Of a DNA stretch of 64,000 bases, positions 34,201 to 42,305 are shown in pieces. Both the position numbers and the translations under genes were made by a program. How positions within the stretch are numbered: position 1 is the first letter of the stretch; every line of letters starts with the position of its first letter. The stretch is from positions 62,001 through 126,000 of the forward strand of contig NZ_JXJO01000017.1 in assembly GCF_000826655.1 (NCBI RefSeq), written 5' to 3'. Under the pieces are notes generated by a model. It was not told where the DNA came from. It was given only the letters and a program-made list of their open reading frames with translations, and searched no databases. Source of the stretch: Psychroserpens damuponensis. GTDB lineage: Bacteria; Bacteroidota; Bacteroidia; Flavobacteriales; Flavobacteriaceae.

Positions 34201-34977
34201 AAGTGACGCAAAAACAGGTACAGGAATTTTACTTTGTGTTGGATATAAATGTTTTCTTGCTGCATAAAAACCACCATGAATACCATTTGTAAACATAGGA
34301 TGATGCATGGCTAAAACAATAGTTTTATTTTGAGCTTTCTTCAGCTCTCCTTCTAGTTCTTCAAAAAAACGTTCTCTTGTTTTAATCTCACATTTATCGT
34401 TTATAGCTGGATTTTCATTCCAATTTTCTAAATACCACTGTGTATCTATAGCAATTAATTGTATGGTTTCACTTACATCAATACTTTCTAATGGACAACC
34501 ATTTTCAGGCTGAAATGTATTTTTACCAAGCGCCTCTTCAATATATTTTTCCTGACGTTTTAATCCATTAATACCATCTGTGTACCAATCATGATTACCT
34601 GGAATAAATAAAACCTCACCTTTAAAATCTTTTACCGATTTAATTTGACCTTCAAGTGCATTTTCTGCTTCAGCTCTTCCTTCTTCGTCTTTTGCTGGCA
34701 AACCAGAAGGATAAATATTGTCCCCAAGAAAAATAGCATAGTCATTTTTAGTATCTCTATCTTTAATGTGATTATTAAAAGCAGTTAATGCTTTAGACAT
34801 ACCTCCTTGAGGAGATTTCCCTGCATCACCTAATAAATAAAAGACCTTCTCAATCTCTTTATTAGGTCGTTCTGCTAATTTTGAAGCCTCTTCTTTATAT
34901 TGTGCCTTGTGTGTTGCACACGCATTAAAAAGTAGGAACACAATAAGAATTGAAAAATAGTTATAATTTTTAGTCAT
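31270..34977 (-). CDS. Metallophosphoesterase - outer-membrane barrel fusion lipoprotein
   Basis: A 1235-residue protein. It begins with a lipoprotein signal ending in LLFNAC. Residues about 40-350 form a calcineurin-like phosphoesterase: LLGDAGKS, FLGDNIYP, IPGNHDWY, AMHHPMF and VSGHEHSLQY in order. A middle region (about 450-740) contains LIGDWDRHQDQWRW and PRDRDQVFSNFDG, reminiscent of atypical kinase active sites of the CotH/FAM20 type. The last about 370 residues form an Omp85/surface-antigen barrel with GGQNGLRGYR near residue 1133 and a terminal FGFGLNF. Such a fusion would place the enzyme at the outer membrane. Substrate and topology are unknown. Confidence 0.85.
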   Translation of the reverse strand: MTKNYNYFSILIVFLLFNACATHKAQYKEEASKLAERPNKEIEKVFYLLGDAGKSPQGGMSKALTAFNNHIKDRDTKNDYAIFLGDNIYPSGLPAKDEEGRAEAENALEGQIKSVKDFKGEVLFIPGNHDWYTDGINGLKRQEKYIEEALGKNTFQPENGCPLESIDVSETIQLIAIDTQWYLENWNENPAINDKCEIKTRERFFEELEGELKKAQNKTIVLAMHHPMFTNGIHGGFYAARKHLYPTQSKIPVPVFASLLAQIRTQGGVSIQDRYNERYNKLMNRLETLAFESENLVFVSGHEHSLQYIEQERIKQIVSGSGAKESAAQLSDNGLFSYGKQGFAELTVYKDGSSWVTIYGEDDGQPIRVFAQEVYEPTKDYDVSNLPDTFPQEIETSVYTKEETDKTGFFESVWGSHYRDIYSTKITAKVATLDTLYGGLEVVRAGGGHQTKSLRLKTKDGRELNMRALRKSATQYLQAVLFKNTYIQDEFEKTAVEGLIQDFYTAAHPYAFAVVPDLSDAAKIYHTNPKIYYIPKHKHLGKYNNDYGDELYMIEERPEDNYTGERNFGFADDIESTHDIIEKVREDEKYKIDENAYVRARLFDMLIGDWDRHQDQWRWAQFDQDNGDKLYRPIPRDRDQVFSNFDGALLDVMRVISGSTKQLQVYDEKLEDIEWMNAAGVKLDRVMVQQATKEKWLEHAKFLQDNITDDVIELAFSKVPKAVQDETLEEIKQKLKGRRSNLLDIASRYYEYLNELVILTGTDKDDYIEVIRIGDNQTQVKISRIKDGEKGEVLVDKVFNKEVTKELWIYGLDDEDVFEVTGKANNLIFTRLIGGQENDTYIIKSGRRIKVYDHESKPNTIKENNGATIRLTDVYTHNLFDFQKHIVNNSVITPAIGFNPDDGVSLGLQYVRTKNGFQRNPFSNQHRFKGGFFFATSGFSIEYDGEFANIMNDWNLHVGGRFTSENFTNNFFGYGNETVNNDDELDLDYNRVKTSIYMAKAGILKKGNFGSDYGFRVILEAIEVDDTADRFITDFASEFTRSFYDRRYFGAIEAEFKYESFDSKLNPSRGMNFLITAGGKTEFEETKNTYGYLNSNLGFYNTLSKNRKLVLKTDAKLQVRVGDDLIFYQASNIGGQNGLRGYRTERFTGKNSFVGSADVRYSFDSFKTKTLPLQIGVFGGFDVGRVWLEGDYSNKWHNDYGGGFWVTAAESLSGTFNLFNSTEGLRFSFGFGLNF

Positions 34978-35111
34978 TTATAGATTGTTAGATTTACAAA
35001 ATAAAGTAAAAACTGCAAATCTCTTTGCCTTTATCACTAAATATATTGATGTTTACCCTAATTTGAGTGCATTACAATTACACTTTTAATCGTTACAAAT
35101 ACCGGTTTAAT

Positions 35112-36329
35112 TTATACAAGCTCTGTATCAATAATCACATCACTTTGTAAGGTTTTATGAACTGGACATTTTGCTGCAATCTCTTTTAAGCGTTGCCGTT
35201 GTTTATCATCTAAATTACCAACTAAGGTTAGCTTTTTTGACAAATGATCTAGACGAGTTGGCTTCTCTAAATCTAACATCAAATCGTCACTATGTTTTTT
35301 AGAATAGGTGATATGAGTATACACTTCTTGTAAATCCCATTGTTTGCGTTCGGCATACATTTTTAAAGTCATTACTGTACAAGCTGCTAATCCAGCACTT
35401 AAAAAATCGTAAGGTGAAGGACCAAAATCATCTCCTCCCACTGCGTTTGGCTCATCTGCAATAAAACTATGTTTAGCCGTTTGTACCGTAGTAGTAAAAT
35501 TATCCTCTTTTAAATTTAAATGCGCTACTAACTGTTCGCCAGTTGTATCTAACATCTTATTTTTCTGTTCCGGAAAATAGCGTTTCACCCAACTACCAAT
35601 CATATCTCCAACATACAAACTGTCTTGAGCATTACTTAAAAGATGATCTGCAGCATCTAGACTCACAAAACTTTTAGGATGATGTGCGCTATGGTACAGT
35701 TGCTCTGCATTTTTAATTCCAACTATAGTATCTATTGGAGAATGCAATATTAGCAGAGGCTTTCTTAATGATTTTACAATCTCTGGTAAATTGGTTTTAT
35801 CAAAATCGGCCACAAACTCCTCATCAATTTTAAAAGGTCGACCACCAATATTAACTTCTACTTTTCCTTTTTGTTTTATATCGTCAATACCATGAGAAAA
35901 CAAGTGTTTCACATGGCTAACAGTTGAAGGCGCTCCAACAGTTGCCACTGCTTTTACAAGTTCTAATTTTGAAGCAGCCACTAAAACAGCTGCACCACCA
36001 AGAGAATGACCTACCATTAAAGAAGGTGCTTCATAATGCGATTTTAAATAATCACTTACTGCAATAAGATCATCAACATTAGCCGAAAAATAACTTTCAG
36101 AAAACTCACCTTCACTTCGTCCTAAACCTGTGAAATCAAATCTCACAACACCAAATCCATGATTTGTGAGTGCTCTGCTAATATGTCTCACTGCAGATAA
36201 TGAACTGCTGCAAGTAAAACAATGTGCGAAAATGGCAAACTTATTTGGTTTTTGATTTGCAGGCAGCTCTAAATACGCTTGTAATTTATGACCTTTTTTG
36301 TTTTCTATTTTTAATCTCTTATTATTCAT
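35112..36329 (-). CDS. Alpha/beta hydrolase - OsmC fusion
   Basis: A 405-residue bifunctional protein. Residues 1-250 form an alpha/beta hydrolase: [17 protein letters not shown] contains the oxyanion segment, [12 protein letters not shown] near residue 107 the Ser nucleophile, and LDAADHLL near residue 225 the His. Residues about 265-405 form an OsmC/Ohr peroxidase-like domain with the two redox Cys positions in [15 protein letters not shown] (about 336) and KCPVHKTL (about 389). The two domains are known together in other bacteria, where the combination is thought to handle peroxidised or esterified compounds. No operon partner is apparent. Confidence 0.9.
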   Translation of the reverse strand: MNNKRLKIENKKGHKLQAYLELPANQKPNKFAIFAHCFTCSSSLSAVRHISRALTNHGFGVVRFDFTGLGRSEGEFSESYFSANVDDLIAVSDYLKSHYEAPSLMVGHSLGGAAVLVAASKLELVKAVATVGAPSTVSHVKHLFSHGIDDIKQKGKVEVNIGGRPFKIDEEFVADFDKTNLPEIVKSLRKPLLILHSPIDTIVGIKNAEQLYHSAHHPKSFVSLDAADHLLSNAQDSLYVGDMIGSWVKRYFPEQKNKMLDTTGEQLVAHLNLKEDNFTTTVQTAKHSFIADEPNAVGGDDFGPSPYDFLSAGLAACTVMTLKMYAERKQWDLQEVYTHITYSKKHSDDLMLDLEKPTRLDHLSKKLTLVGNLDDKQRQRLKEIAAKCPVHKTLQSDVIIDTELV

Positions 36330-36426
36330 AATTACTATATTGTAAAATCGGTTTTTAAATTGCGCTATGATATCTTCTGAAATGTAACTATTTAAGACAT
36401 CGCGTCATTATTTTATAAAATTTTGC

Positions 36427-37989
36427 TTAAGAACTACATGACAACATTGAGCAGCCTACTTTATGTCGTGCCCAATCTGGTCGTTTTGCAAACCATTTTT
36501 GTTGTTTTGGCTGCTCATCATAAGGGTTTTTCAACAATTGAAATAACTCGTCAATAAGTTTGTAGTCTCCTTTATTAGCATCATCAATGGCTAGTTGAGC
36601 CATGTAATTTCTAAGTACGTATTTAGGATTTACAGCATCCATTTTCAACTTACGTTGTGCATCTGTAAGCATCTCCTTTTTTAATCGTTCGTCATAATTT
36701 TTAAACCAATTTCTCCATTGTTGCGCTACAACATCAGACACTTCATTTGGTGTATAGAAAGCTGCACTAACACGCTCCAATCCTTTTGAAGCCTCTCCTT
36801 TTTTGAAGTTGCTTAGCGCTCTAAAAAAGATGGTCATATCGGTTTCTGTTAACAATAAGGTATCCTCTAAATTCTGAATGAGTTGAGCATCCTCATCATT
36901 AAATTGCTCTAAACCTAATTTTGATTTCATCATGTTTAATGACTTTTTTTCAAAATCAATTTTATAGTTTTCTAATATGGTTTCTAAAGGTTGGGTTTCT
37001 TCAATTAATGGATACAAAGCGTTAGCTAATTGGTATAAATTCCAAAGCCCAATATTGGGCTGATTTCCGAAGCGATAACGCTTATGCTCACGATCGGTAG
37101 TATTTGGCGTCCACCCAAAATCAAACCCTTCTAACCAACCATAAGGACCATAATCTATTGTTAAACCAAGAATTGACATATTATCTGTATTCATAACACC
37201 ATGCACAAACCCAACGCGTTGCCAATGTATAATCATGTCGAGTGTGCGTTGAGATACTTCAGCAAAAAAGGCGATGTAGTTATCTTTAGAAGGTGATCCT
37301 AAATGCGAAAAATGATTCAAAATGGTATAGTCTACCAAAGTTTTAAGCGTATTATGATCTTGCCTAGCTGCGAAGATTTCAAAATTTCCGAAGCGTAAAA
37401 AAGAAGGCGCTACACGAGCCACAATGGCTCCTTTTTCATAAGCTTGATTTCCATCATACAGCATATCTCTCATCACCTCATCACCAGATAGAGACAATGA
37501 CAAAGCTCTAGTTGTTGGCACTCCTAAGTAAAACATAGCTTCGCTACATAAGTATTCTCTAATGGATGAGCGCAACACTGCTAAACCGTCTGCAGTTCTA
37601 GAATAAGGCGTTTCTCCTGCACCTTTAAGTTGTACTTGCCACTGTTTATTATGGTGTTCTACTTCAAATAAATTAATGGCTCTACCATCACCTAATTGTC
37701 CTGCCCAATTTCCAAATTGATGTCCACCATAACACATAGAATACGGTGTTGTATTTTCTAACACTTGATTCCCTGTAAAGACGTTTTTAAACAGTTGCGA
37801 TTGCGAGTCGCTAGACGTTAAACCTAAGGTGTTCACCATATCTTCGGAAATGTGAAGTATTTCAGGATTTTTAGTCCGTTTTGGTGTTACATATGAAAAA
37901 CAAGCCGCTTTAACTTGACGTCTATAATTCTCTATGATCTCATCTGCTGGTAAACTTTCAGTAAAATTATGATTGATTTTTAGTTGCAT
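36427..37989 (-). CDS. selO: SelO/YdiU protein AMPylator, Cys form
   Basis: A 520-residue pseudokinase-fold enzyme that transfers AMP from ATP to proteins. Conserved segments include MCYGGHQFGNWAGQLGDG (about 85-102), QLKGAGETPYSRTADG (about 118), EYLCSEAMFYLGVPTTRAL near residue 148 and FVHGVMNTDNMSILGLTIDYG near residue 258 (catalytic Asn/Asp; 21 residues in the block, key residues N-T-D-N and D-Y-G). It ends MLSCSS, with Cys at the antepenultimate position where animal homologues have selenocysteine. Divergent from the HD-domain gene across a 143-base promoter region. Confidence 0.92.
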   Translation of the reverse strand: MQLKINHNFTESLPADEIIENYRRQVKAACFSYVTPKRTKNPEILHISEDMVNTLGLTSSDSQSQLFKNVFTGNQVLENTTPYSMCYGGHQFGNWAGQLGDGRAINLFEVEHHNKQWQVQLKGAGETPYSRTADGLAVLRSSIREYLCSEAMFYLGVPTTRALSLSLSGDEVMRDMLYDGNQAYEKGAIVARVAPSFLRFGNFEIFAARQDHNTLKTLVDYTILNHFSHLGSPSKDNYIAFFAEVSQRTLDMIIHWQRVGFVHGVMNTDNMSILGLTIDYGPYGWLEGFDFGWTPNTTDREHKRYRFGNQPNIGLWNLYQLANALYPLIEETQPLETILENYKIDFEKKSLNMMKSKLGLEQFNDEDAQLIQNLEDTLLLTETDMTIFFRALSNFKKGEASKGLERVSAAFYTPNEVSDVVAQQWRNWFKNYDERLKKEMLTDAQRKLKMDAVNPKYVLRNYMAQLAIDDANKGDYKLIDELFQLLKNPYDEQPKQQKWFAKRPDWARHKVGCSMLSCSS

Positions 37990-38132
37990 TTAACTTATTT
38001 AATGGATTCCATTACAATTTTTCTATTTAAAGATAGAATGTACAAAATTTTTAGTCGAATTTGTAGTTTGTAAATTACAGATTGTTTTAATTATGATTTT
38101 TGTAATTTTACTTTAATATATATTTGATATTT

Positions 38133-39404
38133 ATGGCTACTGAACTTGTTGAAAAAACTGAAAAATTTGTATTTGATTTACTAAAAACAGATCTTGATCA
38201 AAATTTTTTATATCACAATTTTAAACATACTAAGCGTGTATTAAAAAGCACTCGAGAGATTATAGAAAACACTAATGTTTCAACAGAAGAAGCACAAATA
38301 TTAGAAATAGCCGCTTTACTTCATGATACTGGTTATACACAAGGCGCTGATGATCATGAAGAAAAAAGTGTAAAAATTGCAACAAAATTTTTAACTGAAC
38401 AAAACGCTGATAAATCACTAATTAATGCAGTAAACCAATGCATTATGGAAACCAAATTTAAGGAAATTCCAACAACAAAATTAGGTAAGATTATAAGAGA
38501 TGCTGATGCTTCTCATTTTGGAAAAGACTACTTTGAAGAAGCTAGCGAATTTTTAAGAAAAGAATTAGAATTACGCGATATAAAAACCTACTCTCCAACC
38601 GGATGGAGAAATGAAAACATTAAAGTGCTTTCTAAAAGGCATCAATACTATACAGACTATGCCTTGAAAAACTGGCAATCTGTAAAAGATAAAAATCTTT
38701 CGAAACTTATGAAAGCTAAGAAAAAGCAAAAAAGTAAGCTCAAGAAAGAAGAAATGAAAGCCAAGTATAAGGCTCAATATAAAAATGAAAGCCCAGAACG
38801 AGGTGTGCAAACGTTTTTTAGAACAGCACTTAGAAATCATATCAAACTAAGTGATATAGCAGATACTAAAGCCAATATATTATTATCTGTAAATGCTATT
38901 ATCATCTCAGTAGTATTAGCTAATCTAATTTCTAAACTTGATACCAACCCTTATTTAACTTGGCCAACAGTCATTTTTACTTTATTTAGTGTTATTTCTA
39001 TGATTATGTCTATCATAGCTACACGACCAAATGTCACGAGCGGACAATTTACCAAAGAAGACGTAGAAAATCAAAATGTGAATTTAAGTTTCTTCGGAAA
39101 TTTCCACCAAATGAAACTTGAAGAGTTTGAATGGGCAATTAAAGAGTTAGTAAACGATAAAGAATACATTTACAAAGCCTTAACCAAAGATTTATACTTT
39201 CTAGGAAAAGTTCTAGAACGCAAATACAGGTTACTTCGAATTACCTATACCGTATTCATGATAGGTATCATTATATCACTAATTGCTTTTGGCATTGCTG
39301 TAAAAAATAATCCAGGTGAAAATATACAAGAAGTTTTTGATCAAGAAACACAGTCACACTATATACAACAACACGAAAGTGACAAGACAAGTTACACTGT
39401 TTAA
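38133..39404 (+). CDS. HD phosphohydrolase fused to a Pycsar-effector-like membrane module
   Basis: I start at the ATG at 38133; a TTG at 38124 is in frame but less likely. Residues about 1-185 form an HD domain: YHNFKHTKRVL (first His), AALLHDTGYTQ (His-Asp) and IIRDADASHFG (late Asp). A very basic stretch follows (KLMKAKKKQKSKLKKEE, about 192-208). From about residue 225 the sequence RNHIKLSDIADTKANILL and three membrane helices (about 245-265, 275-295 and 370-392) match the PycTM/DUF5706 effector module known from Pycsar phage-defence systems. No uridylate or cytidylate cyclase of the Pycsar type is adjacent. It converges on the GAF-protein gene, sharing the 4-base TTAA. Confidence 0.82.
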   Translation: MATELVEKTEKFVFDLLKTDLDQNFLYHNFKHTKRVLKSTREIIENTNVSTEEAQILEIAALLHDTGYTQGADDHEEKSVKIATKFLTEQNADKSLINAVNQCIMETKFKEIPTTKLGKIIRDADASHFGKDYFEEASEFLRKELELRDIKTYSPTGWRNENIKVLSKRHQYYTDYALKNWQSVKDKNLSKLMKAKKKQKSKLKKEEMKAKYKAQYKNESPERGVQTFFRTALRNHIKLSDIADTKANILLSVNAIIISVVLANLISKLDTNPYLTWPTVIFTLFSVISMIMSIIATRPNVTSGQFTKEDVENQNVNLSFFGNFHQMKLEEFEWAIKELVNDKEYIYKALTKDLYFLGKVLERKYRLLRITYTVFMIGIIISLIAFGIAVKNNPGENIQEVFDQETQSHYIQQHESDKTSYTV

Positions 39405-41776
39405 GCCTTAATTTCTTTCATTAAGTCATCATAAGTATAAAACGATTTATCGTCTTGATCTTTGTGATACAATACACTTACACGTATTGCTTTTAAACCA
39501 GTTACAGCTTGTAAATCTTGAAGTTCTACAATCTCAACATCATCATCTAAATATTTTTTAGACTGTAAGAATTTGATATATCTTAAGTACTCTATTTCGT
39601 CTTGCTTCTGAGAGTAAACAATACTTATTTTTCCTTTTTGAGTCACACGCTCTGTGGTACCTTTAATGTACGCTTTATCAACTCTCTTTTTTACAATTTC
39701 GTATCTTGCATTATAAGTACCATCAACATCAAATTGTTTTTCATCCATTCTAAAACTAATCGATAATGGCTGATTAAACACTAAAATCATAGAAGCTACA
39801 TCAAGCTTTACAGGAAAACTAGATTGCATACTATAAAATGAATTTTCCATTTCGCACATAACTTGCAGTTGCCATAACCTTAAATTATATAAATAGATTG
39901 GATTAAAAGAATCTTCTTTAGTGATTGATTCTCCTATGTACATATTGTGTTCTACACCATCGGTTTTAAAACGCTCAAAATAATGAGGATACATCGCTTG
40001 AGCTTCAATTTGCTTTTTATCTAAAAGCGCAGCCATTTCTTTATTAATCAAAGCAATGGTATCATCATAATCTTTACGATGATGGTAAAGCACATCTACC
40101 TTATCATCAATACTTTCAAAATAAGACGAGATCTCATCACGTAATTCATCTACTGCCTTAAAATGGTCTAATAAAGGAGTAATATCTTGATTTATAAATG
40201 CTGAAATTTGCTGTTCACTATCAACCTGGAAGTGAGCATCTAATCCTTCCAAAAATTCATTAATTTGATATAAAAATTGCCCGTAAATAGGCAAATTCTC
40301 GAGTTCTATCGCATGCTCAATAATAGCTTTAATAGATTGTAATTGAATAGACAAATCTTTTTGCGTAGCAGCGTTTCTCGCCTCTGATGATCCTTTGATG
40401 TCAATTTGACCAAATAAAGGATAGATATTATCAAAAGCTATTTTATTAAAACTAGGCTCATTACCGTTTAATTGATCTTTAATAAAATTTCTAGCCTCTT
40501 TTACAAATCTCCAGTTCACACTTGGATGTATTGATGTACATTCCTGTTGTATGACGGCTTCAATTAAATTTTCTTCCTCACTCTTAGAACGCTCAACAGC
40601 AGATATGATGAACGGCATCACATCTACCAATTTATTGGCATTGATACTGTTTAATACTTTAGGTTTTTCAGAAACTATTTCTAGAATTCCCATTAAACCT
40701 TCATCGTTAGCTATTGGCGCTAGAATGGCACTTTTAATATGCTGTTCTTTTAGTGTTTTATACTGAGGTGACTTCCCTTTACAGAGCTCATAAAATTTAT
40801 CGACATCCGATATCGTATAAAACTTTTTTTCTTTCAATAATGTATTATAAGACACATCACATAAAGCACCAGAGCATGATTTAGAATCTAAATTATTGAG
40901 AAGGTAACTATTCATACCAACACCATAAACACGCTCAAAAGTATCGTCCTCTTGATTATAAATAGAAAATCCAACTTTAATATCTTTTAAACCTAAAAGA
41001 GATTGAAAAATTTCATGAAAATTATTCATAAAACCTTCATCTTTACGCTTTTCTTCTCCTATTAAACTGGATTTTATATTAGAAATAGATTGATCATCAG
41101 TTACATTAAAAATATTTGAAATAACAAACCCTTTGAACGTATAGCTACCTGGCGGAAATTTCTTTTTCCACAGGTCTATATTCTCAAAATTATCTAATAA
41201 CTCATCAACGTCGTCTTGCGTTATTTTAGGCGCATCTTTATTTGGAGTAATTTCAGTAAAATCTGCATTATACAAGATTTTGTAATATTGAATGATACCA
41301 TCGGCATCGGGAATTTCGTAATAAAATGGTCTTTTAAAATTAATGTTGTAACCGTAACAAAAAGCTAATACAATAGTACATGCTACAATATACGTATCAT
41401 CTTTTGGTATGTTCTTAATTTCTAATTCAAAATCATCTCCAGCCGCTTTAATGATAGATTTAAAACGTTCTGATGAATTAAAAATGAGATTATGCAATGG
41501 TACCGAAGCTGTTTTTATCTCATTTGTAGTCAAAATTTTACTAAAAGAATCTTGCAGAATAATGCTTATTTCTTTTTCTCTAGTAACTAAATCCTGCGGA
41601 TTTGTGATACCCTCTCTAAGGATTGGGTATCCTTCAGCTGTTTTTAAAACACGACGTGCTTTTGCAGCAATAAACTCATCGTCACTATGAGATAACTCTT
41701 CATAGTGCTTGAGAAGTTTATCGAAACTCACCATTAATTTAAATGGTGACTCAATATTTTCATTAATATCGGTCAT
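39401..41776 (-). CDS. Large GAF-domain protein of unknown function
   Basis: A 791-residue cytoplasmic protein starting at MTDINENIESPF (an alternative ATG lies six codons upstream at 41794). Residues about 260-400 read as a GAF sensory domain (GFSIYNQEDDTFERVYGVG, CDVSYNTLLKEKKFYTISD and IKSAILAPIANDEGLMGIL). The regions before (residues 1-240) and after (410-791, helical, with LEGLDAHFQ and EMENSFYSMQ) do not match a family I know. No kinase, cyclase or DNA-binding output domain is evident, so it may signal by protein contact. It converges tail-to-tail with the HD/Pycsar-like gene. Confidence 0.75.
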   Translation of the reverse strand: MTDINENIESPFKLMVSFDKLLKHYEELSHSDDEFIAAKARRVLKTAEGYPILREGITNPQDLVTREKEISIILQDSFSKILTTNEIKTASVPLHNLIFNSSERFKSIIKAAGDDFELEIKNIPKDDTYIVACTIVLAFCYGYNINFKRPFYYEIPDADGIIQYYKILYNADFTEITPNKDAPKITQDDVDELLDNFENIDLWKKKFPPGSYTFKGFVISNIFNVTDDQSISNIKSSLIGEEKRKDEGFMNNFHEIFQSLLGLKDIKVGFSIYNQEDDTFERVYGVGMNSYLLNNLDSKSCSGALCDVSYNTLLKEKKFYTISDVDKFYELCKGKSPQYKTLKEQHIKSAILAPIANDEGLMGILEIVSEKPKVLNSINANKLVDVMPFIISAVERSKSEEENLIEAVIQQECTSIHPSVNWRFVKEARNFIKDQLNGNEPSFNKIAFDNIYPLFGQIDIKGSSEARNAATQKDLSIQLQSIKAIIEHAIELENLPIYGQFLYQINEFLEGLDAHFQVDSEQQISAFINQDITPLLDHFKAVDELRDEISSYFESIDDKVDVLYHHRKDYDDTIALINKEMAALLDKKQIEAQAMYPHYFERFKTDGVEHNMYIGESITKEDSFNPIYLYNLRLWQLQVMCEMENSFYSMQSSFPVKLDVASMILVFNQPLSISFRMDEKQFDVDGTYNARYEIVKKRVDKAYIKGTTERVTQKGKISIVYSQKQDEIEYLRYIKFLQSKKYLDDDVEIVELQDLQAVTGLKAIRVSVLYHKDQDDKSFYTYDDLMKEIKA

Positions 41777-41872
41777 TGAATTATTTTGTAACATGCAAAA
41801 ATACGAATTAATAACTTAGTCGTTACTAATAAGACTTTCTTACGTGTAAAATGTTACATCAATTAGCTGTAA

Positions 41873-42301
41873 CTAATCTATAAAATTCCAGTTCGATCCA
41901 TCACTAATGATAAGCATTGTTCTACTATTATTTTCATACATATAAACATCGGTTACACCTGAGGTGGTTCCTTTAGGAAATAATAATCCTGAGGTTGTCG
42001 TTAATCTTGCAGTTAATGTGTTATTGATATTTCTAAGAATGTAAATTCGACCTGGATACATGGTTGGATCTGGCAAATTAAATATTTGATCTTGAACTCT
42101 AGGGTTTAATGAAAAATAAACTCCATCAGTGATATTTTGTGCAGCTGTAGATGTTGATGGAGGCACAGGAAGCTCTATATGTTTTACAGATAGGCTTCCA
42201 TTAATATCTAATGTACTCTGTGGTGTCGTGGTTCCAATTCCAACCTGAGAGAACGACACTGCAGAAATCAACATCAACACAAATAAAATGAGGGTTTTCA
42301 T
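41873..42301 (-). CDS. Small secreted protein with VGIGTTTP motif
   Basis: A 142-residue protein with a signal peptide ending VSFSQ followed by VGIGTTTPQSTLDINGSL, a segment repeatedly found at the start of bacteroidetal surface proteins and phage tail-fibre-like adhesins. The rest is beta-prone with a YPGRIYILRNINNTL strand, DGSNWNFID at the C-terminus and no T9SS sorting domain. The role is unknown. It lies 4 bases downstream of the GH97 gene and is the last gene of the starch transcript, or a passenger of it. Confidence 0.65.
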   Translation of the reverse strand: MKTLILFVLMLISAVSFSQVGIGTTTPQSTLDINGSLSVKHIELPVPPSTSTAAQNITDGVYFSLNPRVQDQIFNLPDPTMYPGRIYILRNINNTLTARLTTTSGLLFPKGTTSGVTDVYMYENNSRTMLIISDGSNWNFID

Positions 42302-42305
42302 AACA

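Noticed and set aside
35570-35577. TTCCGGAA-type site as a member of the dispersed octamer family
   Set aside because: It has a different core (CCGG), and only one copy was seen.
38099-38126. TTTG plus TATATTTG as a promoter for the HD-domain gene
   Set aside because: The -7 element would end only 6 bases before the ATG and the spacer is 16 bases, so the match is probably due to A+T richness.
29347-39404. A complete Pycsar defence system formed by the DUF2652 cyclase-like gene and the PycTM fusion
   Set aside because: The genes are 8 kb apart on opposite strands with unrelated genes between, and known Pycsar systems have adjacent cyclase and effector.
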